From assembly GCA_014706385.1 (NCBI GenBank), contig JACGZH010000007.1:7501-71500 (forward strand): a stretch of DNA of 64,000 nt. Reading direction: 5' to 3'. The DNA comes from Phaffia rhodozyma (Eukaryota > Basidiomycota > Tremellomycetes > Cystofilobasidiales > Mrakiaceae). Positions 21,375-40,200 of the stretch are shown here, one piece after another. The translations under genes were made by a program, and so were the position numbers. Position 1 is the first letter of the stretch. Each line of letters begins with the position of its first letter. Below the pieces are notes generated by a model. It was not told the DNA's origin. It ran no database searches and saw nothing but the letters and a program-made list of their open reading frames with translations.

Positions 21375-23643
21375 TCACTTTCCAATCCGACCTTTTGTCT
21401 TCCCTGCGCTAACGACCCTAGGTTTCTTGATGAACCTCTGCTTGACCGCCGCCGGTCTATCAACCTCATCATCGCTCTCACTCGACTCGCCGTCCTCTCC
21501 ACCGGGGGCTTCATCCTCGGAGGAACTGACATCACCCGCTTCGTCCTCCTCATCGAAATCCAATGGTTCATCACCTCCCACTCTAACCTCGTCTTCGGCA
21601 TCACTTTCCTCCATGACATCTTCGTCTTCGGGCTGTCCAGCCTCGGTCGATCGGGAAGACTTCTTAGTAGCCTTAGCGGCGAGTCGGTCTTCGAACTCAA
21701 ACTCGTCTTCACCGGAGTAATCGTGGACTAACTCGTCTTCACTTTCCTCCCCATCGGCCGGATTAGCATCAGCGGCATCGGGTCGTTTACCACGTTTGGA
21801 AGTCTTGGCAGCGGCCGCTTTCTCGGCCGCTTCTTTCTTTCTGGCCACGTTCGCAGCTTGTTCTGAACGACGGGCCGCCTTTTCTTTCTGGCGTTGCGCG
21901 TGAGATGTCTTGAGTTCTGATCTCTCAGCCGCCGTTTTATGGACTGAGAAGAGTGGCGCGGTGAAGGAAAGAACAAGAGAAGTATGAGTATGAAGGTAAG
22001 AGGAAGACAAAGAGGAACAGAAAAAGAAGAGAAACACTCACCGAATTCGTGGAACACGGTCTCACCCTCTCCTCGAAGACTACCAACGATGCCTTCTACA
22101 ACCTTGACAAGCTTGCACTCCATTCTAGGTCCGACCTCGACCAACCTGACGGCCTTGTTAGTTCCCTTTTTGTTTCCTCTACCGACATAGTCGGCCGGAA
22201 GCTCTACCCTACCTGACTTCATTCCGTTCTCGCCCTCGCTTCCTTCACCCTCGCTCTCACCTTCTGTTTCTGATCCGGTTTCGTATCCATCCTGTTGAGC
22301 TCGAAGGAGATAGTCGGAGATATCATTGTCGTTCGACAGGTCAACCGGTCGGGAGAACGACTGAGGGTTGGTAGATGATTCGAGCGTCCGTCGGAGCCGT
22401 CTGGACACACCAGTCGGTCGAATGGAGATGATATAATGTCTGATAGAGATCAGATGGGTCGGCGCATGGTAGGATATCAAGAGCACTCGCCGGAATGAGG
22501 GCAAAGCGGACTGAAGGAAACCATAAAGATAGACGTGATGGGTTCATTACAGGATCTGGGTATAGAATGATCGAGCGAAAAATGAAGGGTACAAACGAAC
22601 TTTGTCAATCTGGATGGGAGGGAACATTCCCTGGAACATTGAGCTCATCAGTTTCAGTTGCGGTTGTGGTTTCTCCCCAGGAGCAGGATTGAAGTTACTG
22701 AGCACCAACTAGCATGAGAGAAAGGTGAGATAGCTTGCATTAGCATACACGATCAACTCACGTATTGAAGCATAACCAATACACGTACTAGAGGGGGGGT
22801 TCGGAACTCTCCCAAGCTGGGCGCGTGTCCTACATTCTTGGTCTTTGCGTTTGACAAATCTCTACAGAGGGGTTGATAGGAAAGGGCGATGTATGTTAGA
22901 TGGAGGAAACCGTATTTAACAACGAGTGCTGACAACAACAAAAAATTCCGCCCAGGAAACGGGAGACTCTGAGAGGGATCAAAGGAGAAGAGGACAAGGC
23001 ACTCACTTCATAAGACTATATCTCTCTACTTTAAAGGTCAGGGTTGGACCGGCTGGCAATCGGGCAACTCTCATGTGGAGAGAGGCTGTCTGCGGGGAGA
23101 GCGTGAGGACCAAAAGGTGGGTCACGTTCAAAGCAGGGGCCATAGTAAGATAATCTCTCAGCCTGGCCGATGCTCGTTCCTATAGGAATATAGAGAAGCG
23201 AGACAGAAGTCAGGGATGGTGGTTAGGTGGAACGCTAGAAAGAACGCATAGTAGTAGAGATAACAAACTTTGAGCCTGGAAGCGGTATTGGGCTCCATGA
23301 TCTTTCGAATGTCTCTAACAAGCTGAGCGACAGATGTGCCTACATGACCTGACTACAAATGGAGCGGAGAAGAGAGTGCAAGGGAGACAACACAAAAGTT
23401 AACTATGTTGAAAGTGGCTCAATCAAACGTTCAAGAGAATGAGACCAAACGTACTTTAATCACGAATGACTTAGGTGCTTTCGGCTGTTTCGAAAGAAAT
23501 CCAAACGGGTGTGAGAGAAGGGACATAGAAGGTAAAGTAAGAACAAGAGCGAAAGACCGGATACAAAGGAATACACTAACGTCGTTCGTCTCATCCTTGG
23601 CAGCTCCTTTAAGATGAGTTCTGTTCTTTCTCTTTCTGGCCAT
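21375..23643 (-). CDS. SSF1: SSF1 / Peter Pan, Brix-domain 60S ribosome biogenesis factor
   Basis: Nucleolar assembly factor that binds 27S pre-rRNA during large-subunit maturation. The ATG at 23643 gives a basic start (MARKRKNRTHLKGAAKDE), typical of SSF1. The Brix domain is readable across several exons: SGHVGTSVAQLVRDIRK, PQPQLKLMSSMFQGMFPP, RRVLLISYHAPTHLISIRHY, the RPTGVSRRLRR block, and the C-terminal PRMECKLVKVVEGI...VFHEFG. The remaining C-terminus is Lys/Arg-rich, then strongly acidic (Asp/Glu/Ser), ending KPRVVSAGKTKGRIGK. This charge layout matches yeast Ssf1. It is divergent with the AspRS fusion gene (713 bp between starts). Confidence 0.9.
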
Positions 23644-24356
23644 GGTGGGACTATAGGTGCTGTGGGTTGGTAAGTATATGTGTGTGTGTCTACTGTATAT
23701 TCTACTCTGCTTTCTACACTCGAGGGAGTGTTCAAATTCATCAGTCTTCAATTTTAAGGTTGTCTAAGGTTATTTGAAAGACGAGCTAGATATAAGCAAA
23801 TCACGTGTTGACCATTAAGCTGTGAGGACACGTGAAAATGATTCGTTGACTGATGACGACACGTGTTTCAGGGTTGAGGTGGAAGAGGAAAAGAAAGCCG
23901 GCCATGTGGGGAAACTCTTCCAATTCCGTCCCCAGTGAATATGCTTGAGCGGATCGTTGCGTCTCAAGAACGCGTCCGCACGCGTACCAATTGCGCGTCG
24001 AGGAACGGTTATCACCCCAAGCGGGGTTCCACAGTCGCATACGGACCTAGCTGACGTCATCCTCCCTCTTCGCCGGAGGGGCTAAGTGCTTGTATGTATC
24101 ATTCTTGGCCGGTTTGTAGTCGGTTCGTATTACTCTCCCTATTAAATTGTGTGGTCAGCTTAGTGTTTGTATTTACCACCTAGAGGTTTTTTGACGTTAT
24201 AGTTTAATCTTCCCCTTTTGCCTCTTCGATTACGTAGCCGTTTTTCCACCGTTTTTTCCTTTTTTAAGCGTGGCAGTTTCTTCCTCTTTTCTCTTCCTTC
24301 CCTTCTTCTCTTCTCTCTCTTCTCCCGTCCATACCTCTCTTTTTCCCCCTTTTCTG
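23644..24356. promoter_or_regulatory. Bidirectional promoter region, SSF1 / AspRS fusion
   Basis: Non-coding spacer between two divergent start codons. The AspRS side is pyrimidine-rich (CTTTT and TCTTC units at 24240-24355), a pattern often seen before fungal transcription starts. CACGTG-type or CACGTC-type palindromic words occur around 23800-23860. No factor is assigned. Confidence 0.4.
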
Positions 24357-27300
24357 ATGTCATCAATCATACATAAACTCCATCAGAAGATTCACACTCC
24401 AAGTCCGGGGAGCAGTCAGGTCTCAGACGAAGAGGCCAGAAGGCTGCGCCAGAGGGAGGAAGCCAAACAGAAGGAGGAGCAACACGAAAAACATAAGCGG
24501 GAGCTCGAACAGAAGGAGCAACAGCTCAAACAGAACTTTGCTCAGGCCATCAAGAACGATCCAGCCGCAGGCAGGTACGGTCACATCGAGCACTCTGGCA
24601 AGGACAGAACCAAGGATGTCGAAGGCAGAGAGCGAACGCCGCTTGAGCACATCACAGAAGATTCTATCGGTGATACCGTGCTGTTCCGAGCGAGAATTCA
24701 CTCTACCCGTCGGCTCGGTAAGCGGAACGTACACTCCGTGCCCGTGTTGAGCCACTGACTGATGCTCTCTCTTCGATTTTTTTTTATCTTTCTCCTTTTC
24801 CCCTTTCCCTCTCTCTCTCTCTTTTGCGCGCGCGCGCACACACATATATACACTCTTAGGGTCCAAGCTAGCATTTGTGGTCTTTCGCCATAGACTGCAG
24901 ACCGTGCAGGGTATTGTCCGGATAGGCACAGGCACGAGCACCGAGCACATCGCGCAGGAATCAAGTTCCACACCTTCTCTTCACTCCCAGTATTCTTCAG
25001 CCCAGGCTTCCCACGTTTTAGACAGTCCGGACAGCCGGGACGCCACCGTCAGCGTCGATAGGGCGATAAATGTCTCCACTCACGATCACTCTGCCGACTT
25101 GCCCACCGATCTGAACAATCTTCATCTCGGTCCACCTATTACCGATGTTACCGCCTCCCAACCCATGACCGCCACATCCTCTGCCGACTCTTCCATTTCT
25201 ACCGCCGTCAGCACTGCCCCATCCTCCATCAACGCCTCATCCTCCGTTACCGGTCCCAACGCGGACGGTCATTCTCCCAAAAACTTGCTCGAACCGATCT
25301 CGACCGATACGAATGAGCTCCCTCCGGTGTCCGAAACCATGGTCCGCTGGGTGGAAAAATTGCCGCGAGAAACAATCGTTCTTGTCGAAGGCAAAGTCAA
25401 GAAGCCAGAGGTTCAGGGAGGCGTCAAGTCGGCCGAGGTTCATCAGGCAGAGATCGAGATCTACAAAATCTTTGTCCTCTCTGAAGTCACTTCCACTCTT
25501 CCTTTTGGTGCCGCACAGGCAGATCATGTCGATCTCGATGACCAGAATGAGCCTCATCAGACCGTTCCCTTTGGTTACCAACTTCAACACCGAGCGGTGT
25601 CCCTTCGAACTGCAGACGCACACGCCATCTTCAGGGTCACCGCCGCCGTCACCCGAGCGGCCCGTGGGTTGTTAGTAGTTTTTGGTCTGTTCTTGGCTGG
25701 CTATCCTTCTTCGTTCTCTGCTCTGATCATTTTAAATATTGCCCTTCCTTGCCAGCCTTGACTCGCATGACTTTTTAGAGATTCACTCGGCAAAACTTCA
25801 ACAGGGAGCCACCGAGTCTGGCGCGTCTGTGTTCAAGGTTGAATACTTTGGCCGTGAAGCCTTCCTCGCACAGAGCCCCCAGCTCGCGAAAGAGATGTGT
25901 ATTGGTGCAGATCTCGAGAGGGTCTATGAGATCGGACCAGGTGAGCTTTGCTTATAAGTGTACCTTTTGGTACGTGTCGCTTGACTGATCTCTCGATGAT
26001 TGCCCTTTGTTCAAAGTCTTCCGAGCGGAAAATTCGAACACTCATCGACATCTGACTGAATACACTGGAGTGTGAGTCTACGGAGTTTCTTAGGTCTCTT
26101 TCATATCTATTTCTCTTCCATCAGACTCAGATTTCGAATTTTCTTACATCGAACAGCGATCTTGAGATGGCAATTGACTCGAGTTATCACGAGGCAATGC
26201 ACATGATCGACAATATGCTCAAGCACATCTTCCGTACCGTCCAGAAAGAGTGTGCAAAAGAGATCGATGTCGTCCGGAAGAAACATCCGTCCGAGGACCT
26301 TGTCTTCCCGGATGAGACCGTTGTTCTCACATTCAAACAGGGTGTCCAACTCTTGATGGATTCTGGATGGGACGAGGACCCTCCGGATATGGACGACCTC
26401 TCCACCAGGGCAGAGGTTCGGCTAGGAGCTCTAGTGAAAGAGAAGTACAATACCGGTAGGTCCCAGAGCTTTTTTTCTTTTCTTTTTCTTTCAGTTCCTT
26501 TTAAATCTCCTTCACTATGTCCTGACGTAACCATGAGGCTCTCCCAGACTACTACATCCTCGATAAATTCCCGGTCGCCGCCAGACCATTTTACACCATG
26601 CCGGATGCTGACAACCCAGAGATCACAAATTCGTTCGACGTCTTTGTCCGTGGGGAGGAAATCATCTCGGGCGGTCAGAGAATTCATTCGGCCGCCGTGA
26701 TGAAAGAACGACTCAAGAAGGCTCATATCGCAGAGAGCTCGATGTCGGACTATCTTGAGGCTTTCCAGGCAGCCATGCCTCCTCACGCCGGTGGAGGAAT
26801 CGGTCTCGAGCGACTTGTCATGTTGTTCCTCAAACTCGGAAACATCAGACACGCCACCTTGTTCCCCAGGGATCCCCATTCGTTCCCGGCGCCTCCAAAG
26901 TCTCAGCTGAAAGAGATGGCAGAGGTCGCGGAGGCCGCGTTGCCTGTGCCCACCAAGGTTGCTGGTAGTGAGAACGACCAAAACGTGCTCTCGAAGGATG
27001 AAATGAAGAAGGAGAAACACCCCAAGTTGGAGGATCTGATCGCAAAATACGGAGACTCGACCAGTACTGTGAGTCGCTCGTTTCTTATTTGTTTCGCTCG
27101 TCCCGAAGTGGGGGTTCTCCAGGCTGATTCCTTTTGATTGGAAACCCTTCAGGCTTGGACAGACGAAGGGTACGAGATCTGGCGAGAGGAAAGACACGGT
27201 TACGCCATCGGGTTCACCGACTCTAAAGGTGACGATCGATTTTTTCCTTTCAGGGAAGTATCTCGTAAGAACGAATCACTGATTTCTTAAATTTCTCTTC

Positions 27301-28672
27301 GTAGGCCATGCCATCACCTGGGGATCTCCTCTTTGCCCACAGTCGGCGCTTCCTGATGTCATCAGAGATTACACTGATTGGTTGAAGCATCACAGGAGGC
27401 TCAAGCCGATCTGGTTGAACTGCAATGAGGGAACCGAGCAAATCCTCACCAACGGTCTTCATTGGCATGGTATGTTTATCTGCTTCGTCTCGTTTCTTGA
27501 TGCCTTTTATTGACGTTTCCTCCCACCCTTTTATCTCGCCTTTCCTCCTCTCCTCACACACATACACCTCTTTGATACTTTCCAGCTTTGGCGGTGACGA
27601 ACGAACAAAGGGTGAGCCCACAAGGACGACCGAAGAACCACCAGGCCAACGACGACGACAGCGACGACGGACGAGCGATCGAGAAGAAGGTCCATCAAGC
27701 TCAGAACAAAGGAGTCACGGTCGAACTGATCGAGCGTGAGATCAAGGCTGATCTTCGAAAGGAAATTGAGGATGGAATCGCCCGATGGCAGGAGAACAGG
27801 AAGAGCAGCAAGCAGATCCACACCACTAGTGTAAGCCCGACAGGCGTCATTTTTTCCCCCTTGTTGTTGAGATTATATCCCCTTTGGCGTGTGTGTGTGT
27901 GTGTGTGTGTTTGGAACGACGTGTTGACCCTCCTGCTTTTCGCCCTCATCAGATCCGACCGTTCACCGATGCAGAACACCGAACGTATTTGATCGCCCGG
28001 AACGCCGAAGGTCACGTCGTCGGTTTCACCGTGCTCCATCATCTGGCCGCCGAGAACGGACTGCAGATCAAGTGGTCCCTGATGTTCCCCGGAGCACCGA
28101 ACGGGACATCCGAGTTGTTGTTGACGGAAGCGATGAAGGTGATGAGCGGGGCCGGTGTGAAGACGGCTACGTTCGGCGCGGGCGCGGCAGACCATCTAGA
28201 GGCTGTCAACAGTATCTCCAAGTTCCAGGCAAAGATTCTTTCTGGTGTATACAGCCGGGTTTCCAAGAGTGTGAGTTCCTTTGTTTTTCTTTTTGTTTTA
28301 AAGTAACGACCTTCGTCGGCGGTCTGCATGAAAGCACGATCAACATTTTTTCCTGACCTAATAGACTGTTCCGTTTTGTTGAACCAGTTCGGATTGAGCA
28401 GGAAGACCGGGTTCAGAGAAAAGTTCGGGGCGGAAGAAGAAAAGTTGTACATCTGTTACCCATCCCATGGATTGGGAATGAGCGGCATTCAAGCCATCAT
28501 GGGCGCCTTCAAACAGTTTGTCTCCCTCCCTTTCTTTGAATTGCTTTCTTGCTTTTCCCTTTTGTTGGATGTCTTTGTTTTCACGACCGTCAAGACAGTC
28601 ACTGATAGTTTTTGGATTTGTCCTGTTTTTTTTTTCTTCTTCTTTCTTTTTTTTTCAATTTTTTTTAGCTGA
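24357..28672 (+). CDS. erdS: Aspartyl-tRNA synthetase fused to DUF2156 (ergosteryl-3beta-O-L-aspartate synthase type)
   Basis: Two-part enzyme: the AspRS half charges tRNA-Asp, and the C-terminal DUF2156 (dupli-GNAT) half can pass Asp to ergosterol, as shown for fungal ErdS. Seen: charged coiled-coil start (EEARRLRQREEAKQKEEQHE); OB-fold pieces before and after a long Ser/Thr-rich insertion; class II motif 2 VFRAENSNTHRHLTEYTG; motif 3 GGGIGLERLVMLFLKLGN followed by FPRDP; then linker KLEDLIAKYG and the transferase part with EGYEIWREERHGYAIGFTD, LKPIWLNCNEGTEQIL, IRPFTDAEHRTYLIARN and GLSRKTGFREKFGAE. A final intron (about 28516-28668) brings a stop at 28670-28672. About a dozen exons. Bacterial MprF-like proteins share the DUF2156 fold. 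Whether this is the only cytosolic AspRS gene is not visible. Confidence 0.88.
24827..24852. repeat. Alternating purine-pyrimidine tract in intron 1 of the AspRS fusion
   Basis: (GC)n runs into (AC)n and (AT)n, just before the 3' splice site at 24858-24859. Such DNA can adopt the Z form; no function is shown. Confidence 0.7.
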
Positions 28673-29690
28673 GTGAAATTGACCCCAGGACATTCAACTT
28701 TATACATACATGAACACATCATTTTAATTTTTCGTCTCATCCTAATATTACCAAGACCATCTCTAATCAACGTCTCTGTCTAGAAAGGACCACCACTAGG
28801 GCTTTCCTTTTTTTTTCTTTCTTTTTTCCCTCTGTGGTCCCGTCTTCTTTTCTTTTCCATACACTTTTTTCTTCTTCTTCTGTTCTTCCCCCCTCCTCTT
28901 TAACTGTATCCCTAATCGACTCGGCCTCTTTTTTTCCCCCTTGTTTTCTTTCTTTCTCTGTCGTCCGTGCGCTCGAACGTCTTTACACCATCTATGACGA
29001 TTTTCCTTCCCGTCGATTTTCTTTCTTTCCCCCCCCCCTTTCCCGGGAACACACACACACACACACACAGATCAAGCGAGAGATTTTTGTACGTGCGGAG
29101 CAGTGGTATTCTTTTCGCGCTCGCTCCGGAAAGAGGAGAAGGATGACGATGACTCTTGATCTCGGGGCACAATAGACTTTTCATCCAGAAAAAAGATTGT
29201 GAAAGGAGGATATGAAAGAAAGGGGGGGGGGGAGAAAGGGGGAGAGAGACGGAGGCTAAGAAAAAAAGAAAAAAAAAGAGAAAAAAAAAGAAGAAAAAAG
29301 GGGGAGGGGGGGAAGGGGGAACGAAATAGAAGAGGAAGAGAAGGTCAACATGACGGGGAAGGTGAGATGACGAAAGGAAGAGAGAGGGAAGCAAAGAGCA
29401 AGACGAGGGCAACTTGCGGGTTTGGAAAAAAGAAACAAAGACATAAATAAAATGATTGAAGTAAAAGGAGAAAAGAAGAGAAAAGAATGAAACAAAAAAG
29501 GGCAAGAAAGAAATAGAGGAAGATTTCAAAGGAGAGATGAACTCAAAGAAAGGAGAAAAAAGAAAAAGAAAAAGGAAGCGAGTTAAAGAAAGGAAAGAAT
29601 GACATTCAGGTCAAAGTAAAGAAAAGACCAAAACCGAGCACCCCTCGCACTCCTCGCCCTTCTCGCTCTTTTCACTTCCTCTCCGTCTCC

Positions 29691-29732
<42 letters not shown>

Positions 29733-29734
29733 CT
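28673..29734. repeat. Convergent 3' region with homopyrimidine then homopurine tracts
   Basis: Between the 3' ends of the AspRS fusion and PAB1. 28795-28905 and 28990-29045 are C/T-rich on the plus strand, with a (CA)n run at 29050-29070. 29175-29640 is almost pure A/G, with runs of G and A. 29690-29728 is (CT)n. Open frames here are low-complexity artefacts. Confidence 0.8.
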
Positions 29735-36485
<6,751 letters not shown>

Positions 36486-37294
36486 GTCGTGGAGATCTCG
36501 GAAAGGATGATGACGACAACGAAGAAGCGAATTTTTCATGAAATATATATAGATATATATAGATATAAGTAGAATTCGGTTGAAGTTACCGCACGATAAA
36601 TATATAACCTATGTACACTGTGGGATAGAGAACAGCTCTGATCATATACCTTAGATGTTTACAACAAAGACCCTTGGCCGAAAGCATCAACTTATACATG
36701 CGCCCCCCCCCCCCCCCCCTCTCCCCTCCCAAACACACACACACACACGAAAGAAAAAAGATAGAGAAAAAAGGAGAGAGAAAACTCTATCACGACTGCA
36801 CGTCGTGCGTAGAAGTCGTTCGACACTCGTCCCTGTCGATAAGCCCAGCAACGAACGGTGAGGAACCATAGGCTTTGGAAATCTCCGTTGAGGAGAAAAG
36901 AAAAACAAAGGAAAGACCTCAACGATCGGCTATTCTTACTCGGCCACAAAGACTTGACCGATCCGTTCAAGCGCGAGGAGTAAGACTACATCGACCACCG
37001 GTCGAAAAAAAAAAGACAAAGCCCGGTCGTTGTCAGTTTTTGATCCCCCTCGGATCAACCTATCGAAACAAGCATAAAACACTCACGATCGACGTCAACC
37101 ATCGCACAATTCGGCTCTGTGAGCAAACCAGGTCGAACGGTCTCTGTCGATCAGCAAACGTCCTCGACATAGTCACCGGGACGATAGCTAAAGACGAACC
37201 TTCCTTCCTTTCGGCCGAACGATGACGTCTCACTTCGTCAGACAAGATTCGAGCCGCGATTCGCCAACAGGTCTGCGCCCGTAGGAATCTTGAG
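36486..37294. other. Convergent spacer, SET-MYND / Zn2Cys6 factor
   Basis: AT-rich 3' flank with (ATAGAT)n-like sequence near 36544-36570, a poly-C run near 36700 and a (CA)n run. The last exon of the transcription factor may extend to about 37230. Confidence 0.45.
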
Positions 37295-40200
37295 TCAGCC
37301 TTTCCTCAAGAGTCTAACCCATGGTGCAAGCCAGAAAGAGACGTCGGGGCGAATATAAAAGATGAAACAGACACGAACCGCCATGATGACACACACTTGA
37401 CTAAAGTCCACATCGACGATGATCTGAAGGATCTTAACTACGGACCGAGCGGACGACACCGCTTGGGCCCACGCATCGGGTTCATATTTCGATCGCTCCT
37501 GGAAGATTAAGGCGAGCGCGCTGTTCCCACGAATGAAATAATACAAAAAATAAAAGGTAATCAGGTGCGGTCTCATCAGAACACGTGCAAATGACAAGTA
37601 GAAACGGTCGAAGAAAAAAAAATAGCGGTAGTGCGTATCCATGTCTTTGTATACGTACGTATGGATTTCGGTATGGATAAGGATAGTTTCCGGGTCGACT
37701 CCCCATGTCTGACCGGACAGCTCGTTCATCGTTCCTGTGATCGACTCAAAATTGAACGTAGAGTCTGACTTCCAAGACGGGACTCCCCCAAGACTATATC
37801 ATCCATTCGACCAAAGAAAGAAAAGAAAAAAAAGGTGTCAATCATCAGCCAGGGAGCTCTCCAAAACAGCCTTTATCTGAATCATCAGACAGACGTACAT
37901 CCTTCTAGTAGGGTTCGATCGGTCAGCAGGAAGAGACCGGATGAATCTGAGAACCGCGTTCTGGAGCTGAATGACCTCTTCTGGCACACAGCCCATCGAG
38001 TGAGAAACAGTGCTCTCGCTCAAGAAATCCTCGAAGAAATTCTTAATCGAGGCGGGAGAGGCTAAAGGGTTGGTTGAAGACGACATCCGGCGAGAGAGAT
38101 ACCCGTTCCGGACGGAAGGCTGGATGAACTCATCCCTTAGCCGGGACGCCTCACTCAAGAACAAGGATGCAATGTAATGGCAAGATGCGCTTCTAGATCA
38201 CGACCAAGATTTCAACGAACAATCAGCTCTATCAGGTTTCCCTTTACCACGAGAGCTTAATGAGTTAACGTTCACATACATGTTTCCAACAATGACATGC
38301 TGAGAGTCATTAAACAAATCGTACACCGCCGTTTTGGGGAAGCTATTGACCAGATCAATCTATAATATCACAACACAATGGTCAGATCCTTTGGTTGAGA
38401 AACAATGCCGTTAAGTGTGATGAGAAGCTACTCGGTGGAACTTGCATTGGCGTACAACTCCAGTGGCAACGGAAAAGGCGTCTCGATTTCTGACCAGTGC
38501 ATCGTCTAAGTATAAAGTTGACCATTCGAATAAGAGAAGTGCTCTTAAGTTCCATATGTTTCTGTATCATCTCACTGAAAGGAAACCTACAGGAGCGCAT
38601 CCGGAAGATGTTGAGGTGACCTTGTCTATAGTCTGATTGGCACAAACGACCAAGAGCAGATGCAAAGTTACAGGGATATGTTCGGCATCAATTCAGAGTT
38701 AGACAAAACAGCCTCTAGTCTCGGCAGAGAGGGCACGCGACTCACGCATGCCATCCAGAATACGTGAATGTATTCTCCGAGCTCAATAGAATCCTTCGGA
38801 GGTTTCACACGCTTGTACTCACGTCCGGGAGGCCCTTTGATCTGATCATATGCGTCGGATCCTAGATTCTGGATAGACGTCATGGAGAACGGGAAGCTGA
38901 TTCTCTGAAGATGGGCGAAAGAACAAAGGCGCATCGCCATCTGAGAGCCATGTGACCCAGGAGACGGGCGTCAACAAACAACAGAATATGAATGGTAGAG
39001 CGTTAAAGAAGGTAAAATAAACCTTACCCCAGAAAAGACCCAAGCGAACCATGGCCTTGCTCTCGCATCTAGTGCAGATCAGCATCGACGGTTTGAACAG
39101 TCAGAATCTGACGATATCACGAATATTCTATTCCTCCCAGAGAGTCAATCATTGATCAACTCACATGATGTGAAGCTCAGGATTATGGCGGCTCTGATCA
39201 GATCAATTGTTCTACAGTCCCAGTCTCTGAAAGCCTCGTCCAGCTTCCTCTTGGCGATATCGAAAAACACATCGTCCAACGCTTGGACGGCCACATCGGG
39301 AGAAAATACACTAGCGCAATGATACTGAGGTCGGTAGAGAACAAGAGTAATTTTTTGCAGAGGTATATCGGAATATCAAACATACGCGACAGAGTTTGTT
39401 GCGAGAGCTGAGAGTTATTATCAATATATATACAAGCAACCGTCAAACGAGAAAAGAACGATACGCACCATAGCAAAAAGAAAAGCAGGATGCGGTTGAT
39501 CATCGCATGTCTCTTGGTCAAGAGAACTGACAGATTTGAGACCAACGGCAGAAATGGCATACAAGCAAAAACGTCAGTATCGCAAGAACGTGTCCTCTTC
39601 TTCTTGGTCATTTTTGGATGTCAGAGAAAGGTTGAAGACTGACCTCCAGAATCTATCGAGATTTAGACTGAACGCGAACATGGCCTTCTTCAAGAAGAAC
39701 AAGCTGAGCAGACTGTTTCTAACTTCTTTCGGAAGCTCTTCCCGATCAACCACGGCTACCTTCAAAGCTGCCGCACGGTCCTCCAGCGGCGCGAACGGTG
39801 AAAGAGATGATGGAGACTCTTCCGGAGTGGGCAACTGAGAACTAATCACCGGTTGAGAACGTTGATCGGTATGGATCCGCAGAGATGCTGAGAGCTCAAG
39901 TTCTGTTACAACGGCCTGGTTTGGAGTAGATGATAGGCTATCATCTGCGTATGGATCAAAGTCATAGACCCAATCATCAAATCTAATTTCTGCTTGATCT
40001 GCTTCGATGAGCAGTTGACTATGAGCCTCCAGAGGAGAAAAGTCTGTCTTCACAGTACATTCAGGCATACTGTTCGAACTCGTTTGAATAGGAGTCAGAG
40101 GCTGATCTCCAACAGGCTGTGATTCGTTCATGACGAGTGTAGAGCGCAACCTCTTTGGCTCTTCGAGAGACGGCGAGCAGGCCTTTCGGCTGTTAAACTT

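Noticed and set aside
26187..27197. 336-codon minus-strand frame opposite the AspRS fusion
   Set aside because: Antisense shadow running across several AspRS exons and introns; no start context or domain.
28795..29530. Open frames in the spacer after the AspRS fusion
   Set aside because: Low-complexity purine/pyrimidine sequence; products are Lys/Arg/Glu or Phe/Ser/Pro runs.
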